Positions 53,876 to 62,856 of a stretch of DNA of 64,000 nt are shown here, piece after piece (the first letter of the stretch is position 1; each line of letters opens with the position of its first letter). A program made the translations under genes and the position numbers. The stretch lies in contig NZ_NEFF01000001.1 in NCBI RefSeq assembly GCF_002252045.1, positions 744,001 to 808,000 of the forward strand, given 5' to 3'. Below the pieces are notes generated by a model, which saw only the letters and a list, made by a program, of their open reading frames with translations, had not been told where the DNA came from and searched no databases. The DNA is from Ignatzschineria sp. F8392 (GTDB lineage: Bacteria > Pseudomonadota > Gammaproteobacteria > Cardiobacteriales > Wohlfahrtiimonadaceae).

Positions 53876-55282
53876 TTAAGCATCAGGTGTCCGTGAACGA
53901 CTTAAGAATTCTTTCGGGAATTGGGTAAAGCCTTTCGTGACAAATGAGAGATAGACTAAACCGATCATGCCCCAAACAATTCCGATTACAAGCGCCGTAT
54001 ACTCAAGGTTAAACCAGAGATAGATAATAAACGCCATTCCTGCCATTGGGAAGAGAAGGTAGTTCAAATTATGCATCACAGAGTAACGTTGATTGTCGCG
54101 AATATAGTATTGAACGACAACGCAGAGATTAACAAAGAAGAATGCTGTCAACGCCCCGAAGTTAACAAGGTGAAGCGCAAAGCTAAGATCGAAGAATCCT
54201 GCAAAAAGACAGATAAAACCAACAATAATGATATTAATCGATGGGGTTTTATATTTAGGATTGATATAGCCAAAGATCTTAGGTGGTAAGATACCATCAC
54301 GTCCCATAACATACATCATTCTCGATACCCCTGTATGCGCTGCAATCCCTGATGCACAGACAGCAAGAACCGCTAACCAAAGACCGATCGATTGGAAGAG
54401 CTTCTTACCAACATAGAGTAACACCTCCGGTTGGCTCTCTTCAGGATCGATAAAGGTATAGTTTTTAAAGTAGAGTTGCATGAAGTAGGTGACGAAGATA
54501 AAGATAATTCCCCCCACGAGAGTGGTTAGAAGAATCGCTCTTGGTACTGTTTTGGCGGCATCTTTAGTCTCTTCTGAAAGAGAGCTTAAGCCATCAAATC
54601 CTAAGAATGAGAAGCAAAGAATTGCCGAGCCTGCTGCAACTGCGCCGATCTGCATATCTTCAGACCAGAAAGGTTCTGTACTCATGAGAGTGCCGGCACC
54701 AATGTCATCAAATGCTAAGCCCTTAACAATCAATCCAATAAAGATCCCGATCAGAAGCAATTGGCAGAAGACAATTAAGGTATTAACGTTTGCGACCAGT
54801 TCAACACCGCGGTAGTTGATATAAGTCATTGCAATCGCTAATGGAATAACATAAAACCAGACGCTAATATCAGCACTAATGAGGGTCTTTAGGTAGATGG
54901 TTGCAAGTAAAATATTGATCATCGGATTAAAGAGATAATCGAGCATCGTACACCAACCGATCAAAAATCCTAGATTAGGATTGAGAGATCTCTGAGCATA
55001 GGTATATGCTGATCCTGCAGATGGGTAATATTTTACCATTTGGCCATAGCTCATCGCCGTAAACATCATTGCCACAAGGGTGATGATATACGCTGTTGGA
55101 ACATGTCCGCCTGATTGATCACTGACAATCCCGAAAGTATCGAAGACAGTCATCGGTTGCATATAAGCAAGACCGATCATGACAAGTTGCCATAATACTA
55201 AGGTTTTTTGCAGTTTTGATGGAGAAGAGATGGATGAAGCAGTAGTAGCGTTAGGAGATAACGCCTTCGTTTTTAATAACAT
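53876..55282 (-). CDS. APC-family amino acid/polyamine permease, PuuP-like
   Basis: 468 aa with about 12 helices. The N-terminal helix signature (VMIGLAYMQPMTVFDTFGIV) and the segment SFLGFDGLSSLSEETKDAAKTVPRA fit the amino acid-polyamine-organocation family and most resemble putrescine importers. The substrate is inferred only from similarity. GGGGGAA stands before the ATG. It follows lptD on the same strand but has its own spacer with a terminator-like hairpin. Confidence 0.87.
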   Translation of the reverse strand: MLLKTKALSPNATTASSISSPSKLQKTLVLWQLVMIGLAYMQPMTVFDTFGIVSDQSGGHVPTAYIITLVAMMFTAMSYGQMVKYYPSAGSAYTYAQRSLNPNLGFLIGWCTMLDYLFNPMINILLATIYLKTLISADISVWFYVIPLAIAMTYINYRGVELVANVNTLIVFCQLLLIGIFIGLIVKGLAFDDIGAGTLMSTEPFWSEDMQIGAVAAGSAILCFSFLGFDGLSSLSEETKDAAKTVPRAILLTTLVGGIIFIFVTYFMQLYFKNYTFIDPEESQPEVLLYVGKKLFQSIGLWLAVLAVCASGIAAHTGVSRMMYVMGRDGILPPKIFGYINPKYKTPSINIIIVGFICLFAGFFDLSFALHLVNFGALTAFFFVNLCVVVQYYIRDNQRYSVMHNLNYLLFPMAGMAFIIYLWFNLEYTALVIGIVWGMIGLVYLSFVTKGFTQFPKEFLSRSRTPDA

Positions 55283-55584
55283 AAGTTTATTTCCCCCAGC
55301 CGTCTTAATGGCATGTTAAGAGAGATAAATTAGCCGCGTTAATTCAGATGAATTATTGCCCCCTTGTATCGAAATGAGAAAGAATCTTCTCATAAAATCC
55401 CCACTTTATATTTGAGGTTCGGGGAATTTTACACGTTTTATCCCATATGGCTACCCTTTTTTAAATATTAAATAGCGATTATTGACTATGGATTTAGGAT
55501 TATTAGGAGGGAAAGACTTTAAAAGAGCCTTCTTTGAGGTAATTATTTGTTAATGAATAGCAAGATTGAGCGGAGAAAAAGAAG

Positions 55585-55619
55585 AAAAAAGAAGCGCTTG
55601 ATAAAATTTAATTATCAAG
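55585..55619 (-). terminator. Terminator after lptD
   Basis: CTTGATAA / TTATCAAG stem with a 7-nt loop. On the minus strand it is followed by a T-rich tract after a few bases. Confidence 0.6.
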
Positions 55620-55662
55620 TTACCATTTTCTGTAGAGGTCAGGTGAAGCGGGAGTCTCTTCT

Positions 55663-57963
55663 TTAGAAATATTTCCCTTGTCGTGAAGAGTAGCCTGAGA
55701 TGCTATCCTTCCATAAACCATCGGTATTTTGGCCGATACTGCCGATGCCATTGAGATCAAACTCAATATAGACGCGCCACTGTTTCTGTTCATCATAGAC
55801 ATTATTGCGATAGTAGCGAGCGGCAACGCGTGTTGTGACACAACAATCGCGAAATTCAACCCCTAACTGGCTATCGATCATCTTCGATTCGCTTAAGATA
55901 TAATTGTAGCGACCGGCGATAGCCCATTTATTATTGAGGCTCCAGTAGAAAGAGGTATCGATCTGGTCTGTTTTTGTTGCTTCAACATAATCTGCGCGGT
56001 TATAGCGATAACTAATTGAGAATATTTTGTCGGAAGCCGGACGATAGTTGAGATCAAATGTTCCGTAGATCACCTGTTTATTGTTAGTTGACCAGTCGAG
56101 ATTTGCTTTTGCATAGAGATCACGGGTAATGGCAACCCCTGTCTCTGCAGTGAGTGCAGAGCGGCGAATTTTATTCTCCCCTTTTTTAATATCCTCGCCG
56201 AGCGTAATACGTGGTGAAGTGAAGTACTGCGTCTGTCCTAGGGAGAGGAAGAAGCGTTCATAACCACTATTATCTTCAATGAGTCGTGTTGTAACAGCTG
56301 TTGTGAGTCGATTGGCGTTACTCTGTCGATCAGCACCATAGAAATCATTAAAGTTAAAGAGATTATCAAAGTTTGAATCCATCCTTGAAGTATCAAAGAT
56401 AGGAATATGGCTCTGCTTGCGATAGGGGGCATAGAGATAGAAGAGGCGAGGCTCAAAGGTTTGTGTAAAATCACCACCACCAAATAGATTAGTTAGTTGC
56501 ATCTCTTTATCTAAAAAGAAGCCGGCATCAAGGCTTAAGATCGGCATTGAACGAGAGAAGCTGGTTTTATTTCCGCCTTGATACTTTTTATTATGATAAT
56601 TGAGATGATATTGGGTATAGCGAAATCTTGCCGCAGGCTCAATAAACCCCCATGCATTTTCCAATCGATAGCTAATAGTGGGCATTAGGTCGAGACGAGT
56701 TGCCGCGCGGGGATGCCTTGCATCTTCTCCTAAGAAGCGATCATTTTTAGCAGCAAAGTGAACGAGCTCTCCATGGAGATCGATATTGAGATTGCCCAGA
56801 TTCCATCCTCCTTGGAAGAGTAGCTGCGGTAATCGACCATATGGATTCCGTTTAACAATCTCTCGATCAGTGACAACGAAATCTTGGAAGCGAAGAAGTG
56901 TTGTCCAGTGATCAGTTCGGTAATTTAAGACGGCATGACGCTCTAATGTTACCTCTTCATAAAGGCCATTTTGCTTTCCAAGATCACTCATATAATCTTT
57001 ATCAGAGACATTTTGAAAGAGAATATTTCCGGAAAGGTTTTTATTAAATTGAGAGCGCTGTTCCGCTTTGAGATACCATCGCTTCTTATTATCGTAGAGC
57101 TTATCTCGAAAAAGATAACTTCCTTCGAGGGTGAGATATTGCCACTCATTAAGGTAACGAAAATTACCTTTTATCGCCGCACCTCTTTTAGTGATGATTC
57201 CCGGCGCTAATATCGCATCCATATTAGGAGCGATATTGAAATAGTAGGGCAGAAAGAGAGAGATTCCACTGCTTCGACTAATTTCAAACTCAGGGAAGAG
57301 GATTCCACTATGCCTTTTTCCATCGATCGGATATGAGATGTAAGGAGTGTAGAGTACCGGAATATCGAAAACATCGAAAGTGGCATCATAAGCTTTTGCG
57401 CGTCCTGCCGCATGATCGATATCGATATCTTTTGCATCAATTTTCCAGATCTCATTATCGACTGAGCAGGCAGAGTAGGTGGCATCTTTCAAGAGGGTTT
57501 TCTGTTGATTATCAAAGTGATCTATCTTTGTCGCACGCCCTTGTATATTGGTACCAGCTTTCAAGTAGTAAGTTGCTGCGGTAACCGAGGTCTCTTTTTT
57601 ATCGATATTATGTATAAGGCGATCGCCAAAAAGTACTGTATCTGGGGTTGCATAACGGACATCTTTCCCTTCTGATGTGATCACTTGATGGACACGATCC
57701 ATATCAAATTGATCACTTCTTAACCATTCATTGCCCAGTTGTATCTCAACATCCCCATAGAGATGGGCATTTGTTGGGGTGAGATTCCCTTCATTTGCCG
57801 TTACAAAAATCTGCTCTTGGGTCGCTTCTTTATTGAGCGGCATAATATGTTGAGCAAGTGGAGAGATCTGACAAGCTACAGGGGTAGAGGCCAGAGACAA
57901 GGCCGGTAGCGAGAGCATTAATGCAATCGCAAGTTTGGAAGGTAGATATCTAGTCTTGGGCAC
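55663..57963 (-). CDS. lptD: LPS-assembly protein LptD
   Basis: Outer-membrane beta-barrel (766 aa) that inserts LPS with LptE. A signal peptide (residues 1-26, LAIALMLSLPALSLAS) is followed by the beta-jellyroll OstA domain (about 50-200), then the barrel. Cysteines at 31, 166 and the adjacent pair 707/708 match the arrangement required for the interdomain disulfides. The start is GTG 57963, with a poor ribosome site. SurA/PdxA, often downstream, are absent here. Confidence 0.95.
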   Translation of the reverse strand: MPKTRYLPSKLAIALMLSLPALSLASTPVACQISPLAQHIMPLNKEATQEQIFVTANEGNLTPTNAHLYGDVEIQLGNEWLRSDQFDMDRVHQVITSEGKDVRYATPDTVLFGDRLIHNIDKKETSVTAATYYLKAGTNIQGRATKIDHFDNQQKTLLKDATYSACSVDNEIWKIDAKDIDIDHAAGRAKAYDATFDVFDIPVLYTPYISYPIDGKRHSGILFPEFEISRSSGISLFLPYYFNIAPNMDAILAPGIITKRGAAIKGNFRYLNEWQYLTLEGSYLFRDKLYDNKKRWYLKAEQRSQFNKNLSGNILFQNVSDKDYMSDLGKQNGLYEEVTLERHAVLNYRTDHWTTLLRFQDFVVTDREIVKRNPYGRLPQLLFQGGWNLGNLNIDLHGELVHFAAKNDRFLGEDARHPRAATRLDLMPTISYRLENAWGFIEPAARFRYTQYHLNYHNKKYQGGNKTSFSRSMPILSLDAGFFLDKEMQLTNLFGGGDFTQTFEPRLFYLYAPYRKQSHIPIFDTSRMDSNFDNLFNFNDFYGADRQSNANRLTTAVTTRLIEDNSGYERFFLSLGQTQYFTSPRITLGEDIKKGENKIRRSALTAETGVAITRDLYAKANLDWSTNNKQVIYGTFDLNYRPASDKIFSISYRYNRADYVEATKTDQIDTSFYWSLNNKWAIAGRYNYILSESKMIDSQLGVEFRDCCVTTRVAARYYRNNVYDEQKQWRVYIEFDLNGIGSIGQNTDGLWKDSISGYSSRQGKYF

Positions 57964-58142
57964 GACAATTTATGCTCGAAAGTTGGGATCAGAAAGATCA
58001 GGCTAATAAACTTTAATGGAGTGTAGAATCTCATTTTTTACGCTTAATTTCAACGGAAAGGCTCGCTAAATTTCTATCAAAGATGATACAATCGATATAA
58101 AGAGAAGCTAACTCTTTCCACAGATTTAGTATCTATTTGCAT

Positions 58143-58184
58143 AGATCTATACAGATCTGCACAGATATAGATAGATATACACAG
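58143..58184. repeat. 10-bp degenerate repeat between lptD and yccA
   Basis: Four units of AGATNTNNAC/AT in strict 10-base register, with a last AG. Several resemble CACAG words. Confidence 0.7.
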
Positions 58185-58408
58185 GTTTTCTGTAAAGATA
58201 TCGCTATAGTATATCGATGATTGTCAAAAAGGGGATGGATTTCTCTAGACATGAGCGGTATGAGCGGTATAAGTAGATAGACTGTAGGAAGAGAGGCTTT
58301 AAGTTTTACTATTTTATTGACTTTCGTTTTTATTAACATTCGTTCATTCATGATAAATATCGATCGTTGAAAAGGTCGATCTACAACTAACCCTTAGGAG
58401 TTAATTAG

Positions 58409-59098
58409 ATGAATAACTATTATCAAGCAGATGCCTATGCAGGCGTACAGCGTGAAGGGATGCACAAGGTATTGCGTCAAGCTTATACTTTAGTTGCGCT
58501 CTCCCTTATTCCGACAATTATTGGTGCTTTTATCTCTGTACAAACCAATGTTGTTTTAAACTTAATGGTTTCAAGCCCCATTATCTTCTTTATCGGTTTT
58601 ATGGTGGCTTTCTACGGACTCTCTTTTGCGATTGAGGCGAATAAAACATCGGTCACCGGTTTGGTATTGATGTTTGTCTTTACCTTTTTGATGGGAATGA
58701 TGTTAGGTCCTCTCTTAACATTAGCGCTTAAATCCACAAATGGCTGGCAATATATCGGGATTGCAGCAGGAGGAACAGCTGGTCTCTTCTTAGTATTAGC
58801 TATTTTAGGGGGAGACAAAACAAAAGATTTCTCTCCAATTGGTAAGTATGTTGGAGCATTAGGGATTGTGATGATTATCACTATCGCGCTTAACTTCCTC
58901 TTCTTAAAGATGCCGATGATTAACTTGATTTTATCGATGTTGATCATTCCATTCTCAGGGGCAATCATCTTATGGCGCGTGAATAGCGTTGTCAGAGGTG
59001 GGGAAGATAACTATATCAGCGTAGCATTAGATATCTATATTGCGCTCTATAATATCTTCTCAAGCTTACTTCGTTTAATCCTTGCAAGTAATGATTAA
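58409..59098 (+). CDS. yccA: Bax inhibitor-1/YccA-family membrane protein
   Basis: 229 aa with seven hydrophobic helices. The family motif lies in the last third (SPIGKYVGALGIVMII) and the acidic end near ISVALDIYIALYNIFSSLLRLI. In E. coli YccA modulates FtsH; the role here is inferred. The start has TAGGAG before it. Clear terminator downstream. Confidence 0.9.
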   Translation: MNNYYQADAYAGVQREGMHKVLRQAYTLVALSLIPTIIGAFISVQTNVVLNLMVSSPIIFFIGFMVAFYGLSFAIEANKTSVTGLVLMFVFTFLMGMMLGPLLTLALKSTNGWQYIGIAAGGTAGLFLVLAILGGDKTKDFSPIGKYVGALGIVMIITIALNFLFLKMPMINLILSMLIIPFSGAIILWRVNSVVRGGEDNYISVALDIYIALYNIFSSLLRLILASND

Positions 59099-59140
59099 TC
59101 AGTAGGCGTATCGCCGAGATCATTGTAAAGAGTATAAGAG

Positions 59141-59167
59141 GGTGCTTATTTGATAAGCACCTTTTTT
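59141..59167 (+). terminator. Terminator of yccA
   Basis: GGTGCTTAT / ATAAGCACC with a 3-nt loop and six T. Confidence 0.92.
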
Positions 59168-59220
59168 ATTGCCGGTATTTATCTTCCTGCTTGTATAATT
59201 CGTATGAATTGATTGATATC

Positions 59221-59266
59221 GACCATTGCTGACCATTGCTGACCATTGCTGACCATTGCTGACCAT
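59221..59266. repeat. 10-bp tandem repeat
   Basis: GACCATTGCT four times exactly (59221-59260) plus GACCAT, about 90 bases upstream of the next gene. Confidence 0.92.
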
Positions 59267-59357
59267 GACCGATCATTACCGATTATTTTCATTAAGCCTC
59301 TGCTAGAGTTTATTACATAAGATCGATATGATAGAACACTAAATATGTAGTGAGGAT

Positions 59358-60089
59358 ATGATGATTCAAAATCGAAAAGATCAAGTATTGAGTACTTTAG
59401 AGAATTTCTATATCGCACCTCTAACGGAGATGAGTGCGGAGATAGAGCTCTTAAAGCGAATGGTTGCAAAGCGTCCATTTCGGGTACAGATATCGATGCC
59501 TTCAAGTTGGAGGATGGAGCGTTATCTCCCTACTTTAAAGAATCTTACGAGCGACGAGGCGTTGGCGCGTCTGCAAATTTTTGCGAATTATTTAGCCGGT
59601 AGCACACAATCGGTATTTGATCATCAATATGCTCTCAGTGCCGGCGCTTCGCTTCCTTACTTTGAGTGGCGGGAAGGGGAGCGATTAAGAGGTATCAATA
59701 GCCTTTTAGGGGAGTTACGTCTCTTCTATATCTATCGAGGAAATGAAGAGGCAACACTTGAGTTTTTCACCTTTTTGCAAGAGATCAATCTCTTTTCACA
59801 ACTTGTTGTGGTGGGAAATTCGTTAACAGAATCGCTCGAAGCGCTATTGTTAGAGAAGCAGATTCCTATGATTAAAGAGAGTAGAGATATTGAAGACTCT
59901 TTTTGGGATGCATTTATTAAGAATCGATCTCTACCTCAATTGAGTCTGACAACCTTTTTTCATCCGACTATCGATATTTTATTGATGAGTGCTGAAGGGC
60001 GTTATCTTAAGGGATACTCTCGTACGGAGTTTATAAAGCAATATGAGCAGATTAAACGGGAATACTTTATCGATCTGCCGAGTCGTTAA
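59358..60089 (+). CDS. Protein of unknown function
   Basis: 243 aa, soluble, without signal peptide or helix. GTGAGG lies just before the double ATG (59358, 59361). It contains charged helices at the start and an alternating hydrophobic middle (LFSQLVVVGNSLTESLEALLL). No known domain recognised. Convergent with dprA. Confidence 0.75.
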   Translation: MMIQNRKDQVLSTLENFYIAPLTEMSAEIELLKRMVAKRPFRVQISMPSSWRMERYLPTLKNLTSDEALARLQIFANYLAGSTQSVFDHQYALSAGASLPYFEWREGERLRGINSLLGELRLFYIYRGNEEATLEFFTFLQEINLFSQLVVVGNSLTESLEALLLEKQIPMIKESRDIEDSFWDAFIKNRSLPQLSLTTFFHPTIDILLMSAEGRYLKGYSRTEFIKQYEQIKREYFIDLPSR

Positions 60090-60115
60090 TCCCTCATCAT
60101 ACTTTGATCATCGAT

Positions 60116-61291
60116 TTAACCTCTTTTTTGTTGATAGATTCCTTGATCAGAGGTGATGACGCCTTCGATCTCAAGTAACATTAGATCAGTGGTGATATCT
60201 GCAGCACTCTTATTAAGTTGTTCAACTAATTGGTTGATCGACTTTGGTGTCATTAAGAGTTGATAGAGCTCATATTGAGGGTGATCTGCCGGTATTAGTG
60301 GTACTGCTGTTCTAGCGATCCTCTTTTCGCTCTTTGGGCGGAAGCGACTATTTTTTGCTTTCTCATTAGGAGTCTCCTCTTCAATGATAAGATTGAGAGA
60401 CGTTTGTGGTGAGCCTGGTGCAGGGTCAATCCAGCCCTTAAGGAGAGAGCGGATATCGTGAGTCGATTCTACCAAGGTTGCACCTTCACGAATCAATTGA
60501 TGACAGCCTCGAGATTGTGGTGAATGGATGGAGCCGGGAATAGTAAAGAGATCACGATTCTCCTCCATACTCATTCTTGCAGTGATGAGAGAACCTGATT
60601 TTTTCGCAGCTTCTACGACTAAAGTGCCCAGCGATAATCCAGCAATAATGCGATTTCTTCGAGGAAAATTTTGAGGTTTTGCCGGCATATGGAGCGGATA
60701 CTCACTAATAATAGTGCCGCCATACTCAATAATCGCCTCACTTAATGGGAGATGGTTTTTAGGGTAGATCTCATTTAAACCTGTTCCTAACACCGCAATT
60801 GTCGGAGCTTGCTGTTCTACGGCAGCTTTATGAGCAATATAATCGATGCCGAGGGCTAAACCGCTTGTAACAGTCAGTCCTGCGGCAGTTAGCTCTGTTG
60901 CAAAGAGTTTGGCATTGTAACTTCCTTCTTGCGTCGGTTTTCGCGTTCCAACAATTGCTATTTGTGGGGCTGAAAGTAGCGGAATCGATCCCTTTACAAA
61001 GAGGATTGCCGGAGGGTCGAAGATCTCTTTTAAAAGTGGCGGATAAGATTCACTTTCAAGATGTAAAATTGCGTGATTAGGCGCTTCGGCCCAATTGAGC
61101 GCGGCTTCTATTTTTGCGGAGAGATCATAATTGTTAGGGTGCCTGACAGAGCTCGGAACACCTGCTTCCTGCCAAGCGAGTTGATCTGCTTCTAAAATCT
61201 TCTCGATGGAGCCAAAATAGTTGAGAAGTTGCTGAAAGCGTCTTGCGCCAATTTTGGGGGTATAGTAGAGCGTCAGCCAATCCTGTAGCAT
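60116..61291 (-). CDS. dprA: DNA processing protein DprA
   Basis: Binds incoming single-stranded DNA and loads RecA in natural transformation (391 aa). SAM-like N-terminal helices, a Rossmann-type core with IAIVGTRKPTQEG, TVTSGLALGIDYIAHKAAV and the segment PRRNRIIAGLSLGTLVVEA, and a C-terminal winged helix (SINQLVEQLNKSAADITTDLMLLEIEG). ATG 61291 has AAGGA 9 bases away; a TTG lies one codon before. Relevant with comEC in the same window. Confidence 0.95.
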   Translation of the reverse strand: MLQDWLTLYYTPKIGARRFQQLLNYFGSIEKILEADQLAWQEAGVPSSVRHPNNYDLSAKIEAALNWAEAPNHAILHLESESYPPLLKEIFDPPAILFVKGSIPLLSAPQIAIVGTRKPTQEGSYNAKLFATELTAAGLTVTSGLALGIDYIAHKAAVEQQAPTIAVLGTGLNEIYPKNHLPLSEAIIEYGGTIISEYPLHMPAKPQNFPRRNRIIAGLSLGTLVVEAAKKSGSLITARMSMEENRDLFTIPGSIHSPQSRGCHQLIREGATLVESTHDIRSLLKGWIDPAPGSPQTSLNLIIEEETPNEKAKNSRFRPKSEKRIARTAVPLIPADHPQYELYQLLMTPKSINQLVEQLNKSAADITTDLMLLEIEGVITSDQGIYQQKRG

Positions 61292-61315
61292 CAATTTAAT
61301 CCTTACTCTTTATGC

Positions 61316-61406
61316 TATCTATTGATGTGATCCATTCATACGATTCATTCACATGATTCATTCACATGATCTATTTATGTGATCTATTCATATGGTCTAT
61401 TCATGT
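61316..61406. repeat. Seven 13-bp units between dprA and bcp
   Basis: Consensus GATYYATTCATRT in strict 13-base register seven times; units 3 and 4 are identical (GATTCATTCACAT). The array fills most of the divergent control region of dprA and bcp. Confidence 0.85.
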
Positions 61407-61492
61407 TATATTGAGAAGAGATGGAAAGATCGATTGTCAAAGTGATCGACAACTGATCGATAACCTATAACTATAAGTAACGGAGTTTTAGA

Positions 61493-61963
61493 ATGGGAAA
61501 TATGATTGAGAAAGTCACAACAGAAATTTTATCAACCCCCTATGAGACACAGGGAGAGCCATTGGAGCTCGATTCTTTAAAGGAGAAGTATATTGTGCTC
61601 TTCTTCTATCCAAAGGATAATACACCGGGGTGCAGTAATGAAGTACAAGATTTTAATAAATTATTATCTCAATTTGCTGAGCTAGATTGTGCTGTTGTGG
61701 GAGCTTCTCGAGATAGTAAAAATTCTCATATTAAGTTTTCAAATAAATTTGAACTCAATTTCCCCCTCTTATCAGATCCTGAAGAGACACTCTGCCGCGC
61801 TTTTGATGTGATTAAAGAGAAGAAGATGTTTGGTAAGGTAGGGATGGGAATTGAACGTAGTACCTTCATCTTCGATAAGAGTGGAACCATTCTTCATGAG
61901 TGGCGTAAAGTGAAGGTACCGGGTCACGCAGAAGAGGTTTTAGAGACGTTAAAATCGCTATAG
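61493..61963 (+). CDS. bcp: Thioredoxin-dependent peroxiredoxin (Bcp/PrxQ)
   Basis: Reduces hydroperoxides (156 aa). The peroxidatic Cys is in FFYPKDNTPGCSNEV. The nearby resolving Cys of E. coli Bcp (five residues later) is missing; the other Cys are in ELDC and TLCRAF. So it may act as a 1-Cys type or use a distant Cys. GGAG before ATG 61493. Terminator downstream. Confidence 0.93.
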   Translation: MGNMIEKVTTEILSTPYETQGEPLELDSLKEKYIVLFFYPKDNTPGCSNEVQDFNKLLSQFAELDCAVVGASRDSKNSHIKFSNKFELNFPLLSDPEETLCRAFDVIKEKKMFGKVGMGIERSTFIFDKSGTILHEWRKVKVPGHAEEVLETLKSL

Positions 61964-62010
61964 ATGGTGCTTAGATAATAACAGACAACAGATAACAGAT
62001 GGATGATAGA

Positions 62011-62038
62011 AGAGGCTAGCTAGGACTAGCCTCTTTTT
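62011..62038 (+). terminator. Terminator of bcp
   Basis: AGAGGCTAG / CTAGCCTCT stem, 6-nt loop, T run. Confidence 0.9.
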
Positions 62039-62065
62039 ATGGGAGATTATGGAAAAGAGCTCAAA

Positions 62066-62503
62066 TTAGAAGTGAATAAAGGGGATCGCTTTTAGAATTA
62101 CAAGGAAGACAACTAGCACTAAGATAACGCTTGGAATCTCATTGAAGTAACGATAAAACTTGTGGGAGTGATGATTTTTATCGTGACGGAAGATTAAGAC
62201 ATAGCGATAGCAGTAGAAGTGGTAGATCAGAAGAAGAAAGACGAGTGTCAATTTAAAATGAAACCATCCCATCTTGAGAAGTGCCGGATTCTTCATCATT
62301 AAAATCAATCCAAAGATGACGGTGAGAGCCCCCCCAATATTGGTCATGATCATCAATTTTTTCTCCATCACCTTAAATGTCTCACTAGTTGCGGGATTAC
62401 TATTAGAGGCGTGATAGACAAAAATTCGGGGAAGGTAGAAGAGGCCAGCGAACCATGTGACCATAAAGATAATATGTAGCGCTTTGTAGACAAGATATGA
62501 CAT
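62066..62503 (-). CDS. hemJ: Protoporphyrinogen oxidase HemJ (CopD-like)
   Basis: 145 aa membrane protein with four helices that oxidises protoporphyrinogen IX in heme synthesis. The conserved His10 in YKALHIIFMVTWFAGLFYLPR and the Lys in MGWFHFKLTLVFLL fit HemJ. The gene stands alone between the bcp terminator and ispG (divergent). Confidence 0.9.
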   Translation of the reverse strand: MSYLVYKALHIIFMVTWFAGLFYLPRIFVYHASNSNPATSETFKVMEKKLMIMTNIGGALTVIFGLILMMKNPALLKMGWFHFKLTLVFLLLIYHFYCYRYVLIFRHDKNHHSHKFYRYFNEIPSVILVLVVFLVILKAIPFIHF

Positions 62504-62856
62504 AAAATTTTATAACCTTATTTATAACCTTATATTAATGTGCCTGATGATTATATCTGATGATATTTTTCATATTCACGATTATAACAGAGATTCCTAA
62601 CTGTCACCGATAAAGCAAAGGGATGAGGGAAAGAGGATGAAGTCTCGGGGGCAATCTTTTTCTCGATTATCAATCCCCATCGATCATCAATCTCCATTGG
62701 CCATCAATTCTCAATAAAAATTCAATAAAAATTATCGATAACCAATGATAGAGGGTTGATAGATAAGAATCACCCACTCCCGATCTTGTGCTAAGGGCTT
62801 ATTTTAGCGATAATGACCGGCATTGATAACTTTAGATCTTCAACAAAGGACTTTAT
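62504..62856. other. Divergent spacer between hemJ and ispG
   Basis: 353 bases, no gene seen. It holds a doubled 17-bp ATCAATCYCCATYGRYC (62669-62702) with a partial third, and an exact doubled 11-bp TCAATAAAAAT (62711-62732). Confidence 0.5.

Noticed and set aside
58120-58190. CACAG-rich words resembling DnaA boxes near lptD/yccA
   Set aside because: Only imperfect TATACACA matches; no dnaA, dnaN or gidA nearby. The words are better explained by the 10-bp degenerate repeat.
61316-61406. 13-bp array as an iteron origin
   Set aside because: No replication initiator gene nearby; the units are degenerate and lie in a normal chromosomal divergent spacer.
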